Shown here piece by piece: positions 27,044 through 35,250 of a DNA stretch of 64,000 bases. The notes under the pieces are model-generated. The model was given only the letters and a program-made list of their open reading frames with translations, ran no database searches and was not told the origin of the DNA. The stretch covers positions 124,001 to 188,000 of the forward strand of contig NZ_JAQSDA010000003.1 of assembly GCF_029945685.1 (NCBI RefSeq), given 5' to 3'. Positions within the stretch are counted from its first letter, which is position 1. Each line of letters begins with the position of its first letter. The position numbers and the translations under genes are program-made. This DNA comes from Polaromonas sp. Its GTDB lineage: Bacteria; Pseudomonadota; Gammaproteobacteria; Burkholderiales; Burkholderiaceae_C.

Positions 27044-28021
27044 TCAGTCCCGCACGGTGCGTCGGCCGTGTTTTTTAAGCCAGTGCTTGTAACCGGTCAA
27101 TCCCGGCGGGCTGGCGGCCAGCTCGACCGGAAACAGGGCCCCCAGCAACGTGCCTTCGTGACCGATGGAAAAAGCCGGGATGAGCCGCGCCGGTCCGGGT
27201 TGCCCCAGGGCTTGCTGAAGCTCGAGGTCGACCAGGTGGCGACCGGCCCGGATGTCGTCAGCGGCAGCCGCCTTCAGGCCCTGGGACTCAGCCAGCTCCG
27301 CCAGGTCGGCCAGGCCTGCGGCAGACTCCAGCTGCAGCCAGCTGGCCCGTCCGTCGGCGTCCATGCCCAGGACGCCGAAGGGCTGGCCAATGACCACATG
27401 TTCGACCCAGTGGCTGCTGGCCAGACTGGCCAGCTGGCGGGCCACCGAAGGCACCTGCAGCAGCGCGTGCTGGGGCTGGGTCAGTGCGGCGCGCCAGATC
27501 TGCGAATGACGCATTTGTGGCTGCGCCAGCATGCGCTGGATGACGGTGATCAGGTGCTGGGAAATGTCGACGGTCTGCTTGGCAATGAACTGGTCAATCA
27601 GCCCCCGGTTGAAGGCGCTCACCGCCACATGTTCATCGGCCTGTCCGGTCAGCAGCACCCGGCCACCCGGCCAGTCTGTCAACTCGCCCAGAGCCTGCAG
27701 GCCGTCCATGCCGGGCATGGCGTAGTCGAAGACGCAGACCCTGGCCAGCCCGAACCGTTCGGCATGGCTGGCCCAGTAGTTCAGGACTTGCGGAATCAGC
27801 GGCCGACCGGCCCGCCAGCGTTCGATCATTTCCTGCTGCGTCCATGCGTCGGCCTCCCACAGCGGAGGCTCCTGTTGCAGCTGGTTGATGCAGGTCTGCG
27901 GCCGCAGGTACAGCTTGACGTGCCACTGGCGCGGCAACACCATCGCCAGCATTTCCAGATAGGCCGGGTCATCGTCAAGAAAAACGATGGCGCCCGGGCG
28001 GTGAAACAGGGGAAAACTCAT
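27044..28021 (-). CDS. Response regulator with enlarged receiver and unknown output domain
   Basis: 325 residues. The receiver domain has the acidic triad (FLDDDPAYLE, Asp16-18), phospho-acceptor Asp99 in VCVFDYAMPGMDG, the TG pair in VLLTGQ, and the conserved Lys in QFIAKQT. The Asp17-Asp99 spacing of 82 is nearly twice the usual 44 or so: about 37 extra residues (around 50-88) are inserted before the phosphorylated strand. Residues about 170-325 match no DNA-binding or enzymatic output domain I know. The kinase gene ends 19 bases upstream on the same strand, so they form one operon. It probably relays the signal from the kinase to an unknown target. Confidence 0.85.
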   Translation of the reverse strand: MSFPLFHRPGAIVFLDDDPAYLEMLAMVLPRQWHVKLYLRPQTCINQLQQEPPLWEADAWTQQEMIERWRAGRPLIPQVLNYWASHAERFGLARVCVFDYAMPGMDGLQALGELTDWPGGRVLLTGQADEHVAVSAFNRGLIDQFIAKQTVDISQHLITVIQRMLAQPQMRHSQIWRAALTQPQHALLQVPSVARQLASLASSHWVEHVVIGQPFGVLGMDADGRASWLQLESAAGLADLAELAESQGLKAAAADDIRAGRHLVDLELQQALGQPGPARLIPAFSIGHEGTLLGALFPVELAASPPGLTGYKHWLKKHGRRTVRD

Positions 28022-28040
28022 GAATGCGCGGTGGGTTGGG

Positions 28041-29408
28041 TTACCTGAGAATCGGAAGCTCGATGATGAAGATGGCGCCGCGCCCGGGTTCCGACTTCAC
28101 CCGGATGGTGCCGCCGGAGCCCTCGACGACCTGCTGGCAAAAAGCCAGTCCCAGGCCGTGACCGGTGCCCCGATCGGTCGAGAAAAAGGGCTCGAAGATG
28201 CGTGCCTGCAATTCAGGCGCGATGCCGGTCCCCTGGTCGGTGACGATAATGCGTCCGTAACCGTTAAGCACCCCGACTTCAATGCGCAGGTCGCCGGGCT
28301 TGGGGGCCGAACTGGTAGCCGCCAGCGCACGGAAGGCGTTTTTGAGCAGGTTGTTGATGACCTGCGCAAACAGCCGGTAGGACGACTCGAAGGAAAAATC
28401 CTTGCGCAGCACCAGCACCACACTTTCACGTTCCCTTGAATTGCGATAAGGGTAGTCCTTGACCACATTGCGCAGCAGTGCGGCGGCGGCCACGGATTCC
28501 CGGTGTGTCGGCAGCCGCAGCAGGCGAGCGTTGGCAATCTGTGTGTCGATCTGCTGGTTCATGTTGCGCACCAGGGTGTGCAGTCTGACGACCAGCTGGT
28601 CCAGCCGCTCGCCGCCACCGGGCTCCTTGACCTGACGGCTTTCATTGCGCACGGCGTCGCCGATCAGCGACATCGTGGCCAGCGGCGTGCGCAGCTCGTG
28701 CGCCATGATGCCCATGGTGGTCAGCGTGTGTTGCAGGTGCTCGCGCCGCAGGTTGGCCGACGACAGCCCCAGCAACAGGGCACTCGCCCAGCTGAACGCG
28801 ATGACAACAGCGTTGATGGAAAACTGCTGCTTGCTCAGGGGAAGAGCGGCCGGGCCGAATGCCTGGAACAGTGCCCAGGCCAGCAGAGCGCCGCTGACCG
28901 TCCCCAGAGTGGCCGCCCGCCAGTCGGTCACATGGTAATAAATCAGCACCATGGCGCAATAGCTGGCCAGCCAGACGGTGTTGCCGTTGTTGCAAAGATA
29001 CATCCAGCTGAAAAACACCGGCAGCTGGATCCAGAAAACCACGGAAAAAATCCGTGCCGAGAGTTTGCTGGAGGGATCGTTGGTGATGCTCTCCGAGATC
29101 AGCAGCAGGCCCAGCGTGCCCATGACAGCGCGAAGCGCGGGGCTCTCGTAAGGCTGCGGCAACCACTGTCCCCAGATCCATCCAAACAGGGGATGCCCCA
29201 CCAGCGTGAACAGTCCGAGCCAGCGCAGACGCCAGCGCGACGGGTGCAAAATGAGAACCAGTTGCTCCTGGAGCAGTTCAGTCCTGATTCGCTTACTCCA
29301 CAGCCGCACCCACGCGCCGGGGCTGATCCACAGCGTGCGAATCATTTGTTTGATCCTGGCGGGTACTCCGGAAGTCATGCTTAAATTTTCGAACATATCA
29401 CAATACAT
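28041..29408 (-). CDS. Membrane histidine kinase, CqsS/LqsS-like signal receptor
   Basis: 455 residues. About six hydrophobic segments fill residues 35-210, the layout of CqsS-type receptors. A kinase core follows: H-box IMAHELRTPLATMSLIGDAV, N-box VINNLLKNAFRAL, G1 VTDQGTGI, F-box FEPFFSTD and G2 GTGHGLGLAFC. No fused receiver, unlike Vibrio CqsS; the receiver is the separate downstream gene. Start 29408 is chosen because GGAG lies eight bases upstream; 29378 is the alternative. The ligand is inferred from the adjacent synthase. Confidence 0.87.
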   Translation of the reverse strand: MYCDMFENLSMTSGVPARIKQMIRTLWISPGAWVRLWSKRIRTELLQEQLVLILHPSRWRLRWLGLFTLVGHPLFGWIWGQWLPQPYESPALRAVMGTLGLLLISESITNDPSSKLSARIFSVVFWIQLPVFFSWMYLCNNGNTVWLASYCAMVLIYYHVTDWRAATLGTVSGALLAWALFQAFGPAALPLSKQQFSINAVVIAFSWASALLLGLSSANLRREHLQHTLTTMGIMAHELRTPLATMSLIGDAVRNESRQVKEPGGGERLDQLVVRLHTLVRNMNQQIDTQIANARLLRLPTHRESVAAAALLRNVVKDYPYRNSRERESVVLVLRKDFSFESSYRLFAQVINNLLKNAFRALAATSSAPKPGDLRIEVGVLNGYGRIIVTDQGTGIAPELQARIFEPFFSTDRGTGHGLGLAFCQQVVEGSGGTIRVKSEPGRGAIFIIELPILR

Positions 29409-29415
29409 TGTCACA

Positions 29416-29425
29416 GCTCCGGAGC
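29416..29425. promoter_or_regulatory. Palindrome giving ribosome sites to both divergent genes
   Basis: GCTCCGGAGC reads the same on both strands. On the plus strand its GGAG lies five bases before the luxR ATG at 29430; on the minus strand its GGAG lies eight bases before the kinase ATG at 29408. If both starts are right, only 21 bases separate the two genes and each transcript must begin inside the other gene. Confidence 0.7.
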
Positions 29426-29429
29426 AAAA

Positions 29430-30104
29430 ATGACGATGCGTCCCCCTGTCAACTTTGACAGTATTGCGCTGGACAGCATGTTGAGTGACTGGATCTCCGC
29501 ATTGCGCGAATATTCTGTCGAGGCGGTGGTGGTGCTGAGCCCTGACCCGTTTGGCCAGCGGCAGGACCGGCTGGTGGCGGCGGTCCATCCGCCCCGGTTT
29601 ATCGACGCTGCGCTTGCGCTGGCAGAAAGCCAGGACTTCGGTGCGCCGTGGCGCGAGTCAGATGCCTCCCTCGTGGCCTGGCAGCACATCGGCAAGGCGG
29701 AGGCCGGCAACACCAGCCGCTGGCGCCTGTTGTGGCTGGCCCACGGCTTTCAGAGTGTGGTGCGCATCGAGTTTCCCCTGCCATCAGGGCGGGCCTTCGA
29801 GTGTTTTATTTTCAGTCCACGCCAGTTTCACGACCGCGCCGAAGCTGCGGCGCTGGTCTGGTCGGCCCTCAATATCTGGCCCCTGTTCAAGCGCACGATG
29901 GCACAGGCCAGCAGTCCGCTGAGCCCGCGCGAGGGCGAATGCCTGGCGCTGGCCTTTGAAGGCCTGACGGCACGCCAGACCGCTGAGCGCATGCATTGCG
30001 CCGAACGTACCGTGAACTACCACCTGTCCAATGCCATGGCCAAACTCAAGGTGGACAACAAGATGTCGGCGATTCAGCGCGCCTGCTGGCTCGGCGTGAT
30101 CTGA
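29430..30104 (+). CDS. LuxR-type transcriptional regulator of the quorum-sensing locus
   Basis: 224 residues. The C-terminal 65 or so are a LuxR helix-turn-helix (LSPREGECLALAFEGLTARQ, then ERTVNYHLSNAMAKLKV). The N-terminal 150 residues form a domain I cannot assign; they lack an obvious receiver, and I do not see the full set of acyl-homoserine-lactone-binding residues. ATG at 29430 has GGAG five bases upstream; 29478 is an alternative start that would leave the lux-box-like dyad outside the gene. It is divergent from the kinase and its 3' end overlaps the convergent amidase gene by 31 bases. Likely binder of the two dyads at 25679 and 29446. Confidence 0.85.
   Translation: MTMRPPVNFDSIALDSMLSDWISALREYSVEAVVVLSPDPFGQRQDRLVAAVHPPRFIDAALALAESQDFGAPWRESDASLVAWQHIGKAEAGNTSRWRLLWLAHGFQSVVRIEFPLPSGRAFECFIFSPRQFHDRAEAAALVWSALNIWPLFKRTMAQASSPLSPREGECLALAFEGLTARQTAERMHCAERTVNYHLSNAMAKLKVDNKMSAIQRACWLGVI
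29446..29461. promoter_or_regulatory. Second lux-box-like dyad at the kinase/luxR divergence
   Basis: CTGTCAACTTTGACAG, arms identical to those of the site at 25682-25697 and preceded by the same run of C's. It lies 38-53 bases upstream of the kinase start on the minus strand and within codons 6-11 of luxR as annotated. It could control the kinase-regulator operon, luxR, or both. Confidence 0.75.
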
Positions 30105-31546
30105 AGAATGTCCTGCGCCACCTCTTCGTAGGCCTGCGCCAGTTGCAGCACGGCCCGGTCGCCCCGCGGTTTGCCGATCAGCTGCAGGCCCATCGGCAGG
30201 CCCTGCGAGTTGAAGCCCGCCGGCACGCTGATGCAGGGCAGGCCGGCGAAAGTGGCGTAGATCACCACTTCCATCCAGCGGTGGTAAGTGTCCATGACGT
30301 GACCGTTGATCTGCCGGGGCCAGCGCTCGCCCGCTTCAAAGGGCCACACCTGCGCCGCCGGCAGTGCCAGAAAGTCATACCGTTCGAACAGCGTGAGCAT
30401 GTGCTGGTAAAAAGCGGTGCGCTGCGCGCTGGCCGCTGAAAAGCCGCTGGCGCTCAGGCCCTGGGCCTGGTCGTATTCCCACAGTGCTTCCGGCTTGATC
30501 TTTTCGCGGTTGCTGCCCTGGACCAGAAACGGCGCAATGCGCGAGGCGACCAGGGCTCGCCGCCACACCAGCCAGGCCTGCCAGACCCGGTCGGGGGGCA
30601 TGCCCAGTGCCGTCGCTTCCACCGCACAGCCGAGCCCTTCGAAGCGCCGCAGGGCCTGCTCGCAGGTGGCCAGAATGCCGTGCTCCATCGGCAGGTAGGC
30701 GTCGAGGTCGCCCAGCCAGCCAATCCGGAGCTGGGTGATGTCCAGCGCGGGCAAGCTCAGGAACTGGGCACCATCCTCCGCAATCGACAGTGGCGAACGC
30801 GCATCCCAGCCAGCCTGGATGCTGAGCAACCGGGCGACGTCCTCCACGGTGCGGCCCATGGGCCCCTCGGTCCCCAATTGACCGAGATATACATCCTGCA
30901 CCGGCCACATCGGCACACGGCCCTGGCTGGGCCGCAGGCCAAACACGTTGTTCCAGGCGGCCGGGTTGCGCAGGCTGCCCATGAAGTCGCTGCCGTCGGC
31001 CACCGGCAGCATGCGTGTGGCCAGCGCCACTGCCGCACCGCCGCTGCTGCCGCCCGCGCTTTTGGATGGGTCATACGCGTTGCGCGTGACGCCGAATACC
31101 TCATTGAAGGTGTGCGAACCCAGACCGAATTCCGGGGTGTTGCTTTTGCCGATCACGATGCAGCCGGCGGCCTTCATGCGGGACGCCATGAGGCCGTCTT
31201 CCCGGGCGACAAACCCCTGCATCAACGGTGAGCCCATGGTGGTGGGCAGACCCTGTACGGCGGCCAGGTCCTTGATGGCCTGCGGCATGCCGTGCATCCA
31301 GCCCATGCTGCCGGTGCGCGATTTGCCGGGCGCCAGCTGTGCATCGCGTTCGTCGGCCTGCGCCAGCAGCGTGCCCGCTTCCTGCAGGCTGACCAGCGCG
31401 TTGTGAATCGGATTGAGCTGGGCGATGCGCTCCAGGTAGGCCTGCATCACTTCGCGACAGGAGACCCTGCGCGTATGGATGGCGCTGGACAGTTCGGTGG
31501 CGGACCATGCGGTGACCGGGCTGGCGGGCTGTGGGCTGATTTTCAT
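30074..31546 (-). CDS. Amidase-signature family hydrolase
   Basis: 490-residue amidase with the Ser-cisSer-Lys triad: Lys in PQAIKDL, the Gly/Ser-rich AGGSSGGAA, and GSDFMGSLRNPAAWNN carrying the nucleophilic Ser region. The family hydrolyses carboxylic amides of many kinds. No signal peptide is seen. It overlaps the end of luxR (convergent) and is divergent from the peptide-transporter binding protein; a second amidase closes the transporter operon at 39902. It may process imported amides or peptides. Confidence 0.85.
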   Translation of the reverse strand: MKISPQPASPVTAWSATELSSAIHTRRVSCREVMQAYLERIAQLNPIHNALVSLQEAGTLLAQADERDAQLAPGKSRTGSMGWMHGMPQAIKDLAAVQGLPTTMGSPLMQGFVAREDGLMASRMKAAGCIVIGKSNTPEFGLGSHTFNEVFGVTRNAYDPSKSAGGSSGGAAVALATRMLPVADGSDFMGSLRNPAAWNNVFGLRPSQGRVPMWPVQDVYLGQLGTEGPMGRTVEDVARLLSIQAGWDARSPLSIAEDGAQFLSLPALDITQLRIGWLGDLDAYLPMEHGILATCEQALRRFEGLGCAVEATALGMPPDRVWQAWLVWRRALVASRIAPFLVQGSNREKIKPEALWEYDQAQGLSASGFSAASAQRTAFYQHMLTLFERYDFLALPAAQVWPFEAGERWPRQINGHVMDTYHRWMEVVIYATFAGLPCISVPAGFNSQGLPMGLQLIGKPRGDRAVLQLAQAYEEVAQDILQITPSQQAR

Positions 31547-31644
31547 ATGGCTTGAATATTGCGTCAGAACTGTGGTTACATTACAAAGCAGCTTGTGATT
31601 GCTGCCTGACTCTCCCCAACTCTTGTTGCCAAGGAAAAATTGTC

Positions 31645-33228
31645 ATGAAACGTCGCTCCCTTTTCACCCTGGCCGCTTCGGTGGCCCTGGTTTCCGGTTT
31701 GCTGTTGCCGCCTGCGGCCCAGGCCCAGGCAAAGACGCTCAAGGTCGTGCCGCATTCGAACATCACCATTCTGGACCCGATCTGGACCACCGCCTTTGTG
31801 ACCCGCAATCACGGCTACATGATTTATGACACGCTGTTCGGGACCGACCTGGCCGGCAAGGTCAAGCCGCAGATGGTGGACACCTGGAGCGCTTCCAGGG
31901 ACAACAAGGTCTGGACCTTCACGCTGCGTGACGGCCTGGAGTTCCACGACGGCAAACCCGTCACCAGCGAGGACGTGGTGGCATCGCTCAAGCGCTGGGC
32001 CAGCCGCGACAGTTTCGGCGGCGTGATGGCCAAGAGCCTGGCGAGTTACGAAACCCCCGATGCCAAGACCTTTGTCGTGAAGTTCAACCAGCCCTTTGGC
32101 GTGATGCTCGAGGCCTTGGGCAAACCCTCGTCGAACGTACCTTTCATCATGCCCGCCCGCATTGCCGCCACGCCCGGTAGCGAGCAGATCAAGGAAAACA
32201 TCGGCTCCGGTCCCTACAAGTTCGTCGCGGCCGAGTACAAGCCCGGCGAGAAACTGGTGTACGTCAAGAACGACAAGTACAAGCCGCGTGCGGAAGCGCC
32301 GGACGGCACCACCGGCGGCAAGGTGGTGTACCTGGACCGGGTCGAGTGGATCATCATCCGCGACCCGCAGACCCAGTTCAATGCGCTGATCGCCGGCGAG
32401 GTCGACATCATCGAGCAGCCCGCCTTCGAGCAATACGCTTCGCTGAAGGCCGCCAAGGATGTGCAGATTGTCGATGCCCAGCCGGCCGGCCTGCAGTACA
32501 TCTTCCGCTTCAACCACCTGCATGCACCGTTTGACAACGTGAAGATCCGCCAGGCGGCCATGGTGGCGATGGGCCAGGAGGCTTTCCTGAAAACCCAGGT
32601 GGGCGCGCCCGGCATGTATAAGTTCTGCAAGAGCATTTTCCCGTGCGGAACGCCTTATGCCAGCGACAACACCGGCATCTACACCGGCATGGCCAATCCG
32701 GCCAAGGCCAAGCAGATGCTGGCCGAGGCTGGCTACAAGGGCGAGCCCATCGTGCTGATGCGGCCGACCGACCTGGCCTCGATTGCCAAGCTGCCGCTGG
32801 TTGCCAAACAACAGCTCGAAGCCGCCGGCTTCAAGGTGGACATGCAGCAGTCCGACTGGGCCACGTTGCTGGCCCGCCGCGCCAAAAAGGATGCTCCGGA
32901 CAAGGGCGGCTGGAACGCCTTCATGACGGCCTGGACGGCCGGCGACATCCAGAACCCGCTGACCATGGCCATGCTCAACGCCACGGGCGACAAGGGCTGG
33001 TTTGGCTGGCAGGATGACAAGGTCATTGAAGAGCTGAAGGTCAAGTTTGCCCAGGCCGGCACCGAGGCCGAGAAGAAAAAGCTCGCCGAGCAGCTGCAAT
33101 TGCGTGCCATCGAGACGGCCTCGCATGTGCATCTGGGGCAGTACAACAATCCGGCCGCCTTGCGCTCTAACATCTCCGGGCTCGTGCCGGGCGGTGCGCA
33201 GGTGTACTGGAACATCAAAAAGAACTAG
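31645..33228 (+). CDS. Peptide/nickel-type ABC transporter substrate-binding protein (family 5)
   Basis: 527-residue periplasmic binding protein of the DppA/OppA family. Signal peptide MKRRSLFTLAASVALVSG ending AAQAQA; then LKVVPHSNITILDPIWTT and the family motif WTFTLRDGLEFHDGKPVTSEDVV is seen in part (LEFHDGKPVTSEDV). ATG at 31645 follows CAAGGA; longer in-frame starts would break the signal. First gene of the cluster with permeases, ATPases and peptidase; a GC-rich repeat separates it from dppB. The ligand is probably a peptide or modified peptide. Confidence 0.9.
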   Translation: MKRRSLFTLAASVALVSGLLLPPAAQAQAKTLKVVPHSNITILDPIWTTAFVTRNHGYMIYDTLFGTDLAGKVKPQMVDTWSASRDNKVWTFTLRDGLEFHDGKPVTSEDVVASLKRWASRDSFGGVMAKSLASYETPDAKTFVVKFNQPFGVMLEALGKPSSNVPFIMPARIAATPGSEQIKENIGSGPYKFVAAEYKPGEKLVYVKNDKYKPRAEAPDGTTGGKVVYLDRVEWIIIRDPQTQFNALIAGEVDIIEQPAFEQYASLKAAKDVQIVDAQPAGLQYIFRFNHLHAPFDNVKIRQAAMVAMGQEAFLKTQVGAPGMYKFCKSIFPCGTPYASDNTGIYTGMANPAKAKQMLAEAGYKGEPIVLMRPTDLASIAKLPLVAKQQLEAAGFKVDMQQSDWATLLARRAKKDAPDKGGWNAFMTAWTAGDIQNPLTMAMLNATGDKGWFGWQDDKVIEELKVKFAQAGTEAEKKKLAEQLQLRAIETASHVHLGQYNNPAALRSNISGLVPGGAQVYWNIKKN

Positions 33229-33335
33229 GGCCCCCACGCTTGTCGCTTCGCGAGCCTTCGGCACTCCGCTGCCCCTTGCACGAAAAAGAGGGGCGCTGCG
33301 CCTGCGGACTGGCGAAGCCAGATCCGCGGCCCCGG
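33229..33335 (+). repeat. GC-rich interspersed repeat, copy 3
   Basis: Starts immediately after the TAG of the binding-protein gene (GAACTAG then GGCCCCCACGCTTGTCGC). It contains GGGGCGCTGCGCCTGCGGAC and ends GATCCGCGGCCCC. The central palindrome is interrupted by TGCACGAAAAAG compared with copy 2. It lies between the binding-protein and dppB genes, where a hairpin could lower downstream expression. Confidence 0.8.
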
Positions 33336-33409
33336 CTGGTAAATACAGCTTGTCCTGAGGCTCATCGGGCGCTGGCGGGAATGGCGGCGATATCCCTTGG
33401 GAAATCCCC

Positions 33410-34363
33410 ATGCTGAGATTCCTGCTCCAGCGCCTACTCGCCACCATCCCTGTGTTGCTGGTGGTGGCCGTCGTGGTCTTCCTGATCCTGCGGCTGACGC
33501 CGGGCGATCCGGCGGCCGTGATTGCCGGCAACAACTCGACCAACGAGGACATCGAGAAAATCCGTGAGACCCTGGGCTTGAGCAAACCCCTGCTGACCCA
33601 GTTCTGGATCTGGTTCAGCGGTGTCTTGCAAGGTGATCTCGGTTACTCGTTTTACCTGAACAAACCCGTCACCGAACTGATCATCCAGCGGCTGGAGCCA
33701 ACGCTCAGTCTGGCGGCGGGGACGCTGGTGCTGGCGGTGCTGGTGGCGGTGCCGCTGGGCACCATCGCTGCCTGGCGCATGGGAGGCTGGCTGGACCGGG
33801 TGCTGTCGGGCTTTTCGGTGGCCGGGTTTTCGATTCCTGTGTTTGTCACCGGTTACCTGCTGATTTACATCTTTGCGGTGCAGCTCGAGTGGTTCCCCGT
33901 GCAGGGCTACCGGCGGCTGTTCGGTGCCGACGGGCAGGGGCTCTGGGCCTGGGCGCGTCAGTTGGCTTTGCCCTGGCTCACGCTGGCCATGATTTACGTG
34001 GCGCTGATTGCCCGCGTCACCCGCGCCAGTGTTTCCGAGGCGCTCACCGAAGACTACATCCGCACGGCCCGGGCCAAGGGCCTGACCGAATCGGCCGTGC
34101 TGATGCGGCATGCGCTGGCCAATGCGGCGGTGCCCATCGTCACCGTGATCGGTATCGGCATCGCGCTGCTCATTGGCGGTGTGGTGGTGACTGAAACCGT
34201 GTACTCCATCCCCGGCCTCGGCTCGCTGACGGTGGACGCCGTGCTGAACCGCGACTTTCCGGTGATCCAGGGGCTGGTGCTGTTTTTCAGCCTGCTTTAT
34301 GTGGGCGTCAACCTGCTGGTGGACGTGAGTTATCTGTTTCTGGACCCGAGGATCCGCTACTGA
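33410..34363 (+). CDS. dppB: Peptide-type ABC permease DppB
   Basis: 317-residue inner-membrane permease. Family landmarks: opening LRFLLQRLLATIPVLLVVAV, RLTPGDPAAVIAG, and the coupling loop RTARAKGLTESAVLMRHALA. About six membrane helices. The ribosome site is weak. It overlaps dppC by one base (TGATG), showing translational coupling. Confidence 0.9.
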   Translation: MLRFLLQRLLATIPVLLVVAVVVFLILRLTPGDPAAVIAGNNSTNEDIEKIRETLGLSKPLLTQFWIWFSGVLQGDLGYSFYLNKPVTELIIQRLEPTLSLAAGTLVLAVLVAVPLGTIAAWRMGGWLDRVLSGFSVAGFSIPVFVTGYLLIYIFAVQLEWFPVQGYRRLFGADGQGLWAWARQLALPWLTLAMIYVALIARVTRASVSEALTEDYIRTARAKGLTESAVLMRHALANAAVPIVTVIGIGIALLIGGVVVTETVYSIPGLGSLTVDAVLNRDFPVIQGLVLFFSLLYVGVNLLVDVSYLFLDPRIRY

Positions 34364-35250
34364 TGCAGTTCTGGCAACTTCTTTCCCGGCGGCTCTGGCG
34401 CAACAGCGCCTTCCGCTTCGGCGTGCTGGTGCTCGGCGTGTTGCTGGCGCTGGCCGCGCTGGCGCCTTTTCTCGGCACGGTGGACCCGGCGGCCATGGAC
34501 TCGGCCCATATCAACACCGCTGCCGGGGTGCGCGGCGAGTTTGCGCAGCTTGACGGCACGGTGGTGGCGCACACCTTCTGGATGGGCGCCGACAACTTCG
34601 GCCGCGACATCTTCAGCCGGGTGTTGTTCGGCACGCGCACCTCGCTGCTGGTGGCGGCTTTTACCGCGGCGGTGGCGATTGGCGTGGGGGCGCTGCTGGG
34701 CATGCTGGCCGGCTACTTTCGCGCCGTCGATGCCGTGCTGATGCGTTTCATGGACGGGCTGATGGCCATCCCGGCCATTCTGCTGGCGATCGCGCTGGTG
34801 GCGGCGCTGGGCGCGCAGCTGTGGACGGTGGTGGTGGCGATTGCCATTCCCGAAATTCCGCGCGTGACACGCCTGGTGCGGGCCATGGTTCTGACCTTGC
34901 GCGAGGAGCCGTTTGTGGAAGCTGCACGCGCGCTGGCCACACCGACGCCGGTGATTTTGTGGCGGCATATTCTGCCCAACGCCATGGCGCCGCTGATCGT
35001 GCAGGGCACCTTTGTGGCGGCCTCTGCCGTGTTGACCGAAGCCATTTTGAGTTTCCTGGGACTGGGCCTGCCGGCCGACATTCCGACCTGGGGCAACATC
35101 ATGGCCGAGGGCCGGGTGCAGTTCACCCAGTACCCGGGCAATGTGCTGTTTCCGGCGCTGTTCCTGGTGCCGACGGTGCTGGCCATCAACCTGCTGGGCG
35201 ACGGGCTGCGCGATGTGCTGGACCCGAAATTTTCAAAGCGTACGTCATGA
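34363..35250 (+). CDS. dppC: Peptide-type ABC permease DppC
   Basis: 295-residue partner permease. Landmarks: GADNFGRDIFSRVLFGTRTS, coupling loop EAARALATPTPVILWRHILP, and the terminal LGDGLRDVLDPK. It overlaps dppB by one base and the ATPase gene by four, so all are one operon. Confidence 0.9.
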   Translation: MQFWQLLSRRLWRNSAFRFGVLVLGVLLALAALAPFLGTVDPAAMDSAHINTAAGVRGEFAQLDGTVVAHTFWMGADNFGRDIFSRVLFGTRTSLLVAAFTAAVAIGVGALLGMLAGYFRAVDAVLMRFMDGLMAIPAILLAIALVAALGAQLWTVVVAIAIPEIPRVTRLVRAMVLTLREEPFVEAARALATPTPVILWRHILPNAMAPLIVQGTFVAASAVLTEAILSFLGLGLPADIPTWGNIMAEGRVQFTQYPGNVLFPALFLVPTVLAINLLGDGLRDVLDPKFSKRTS

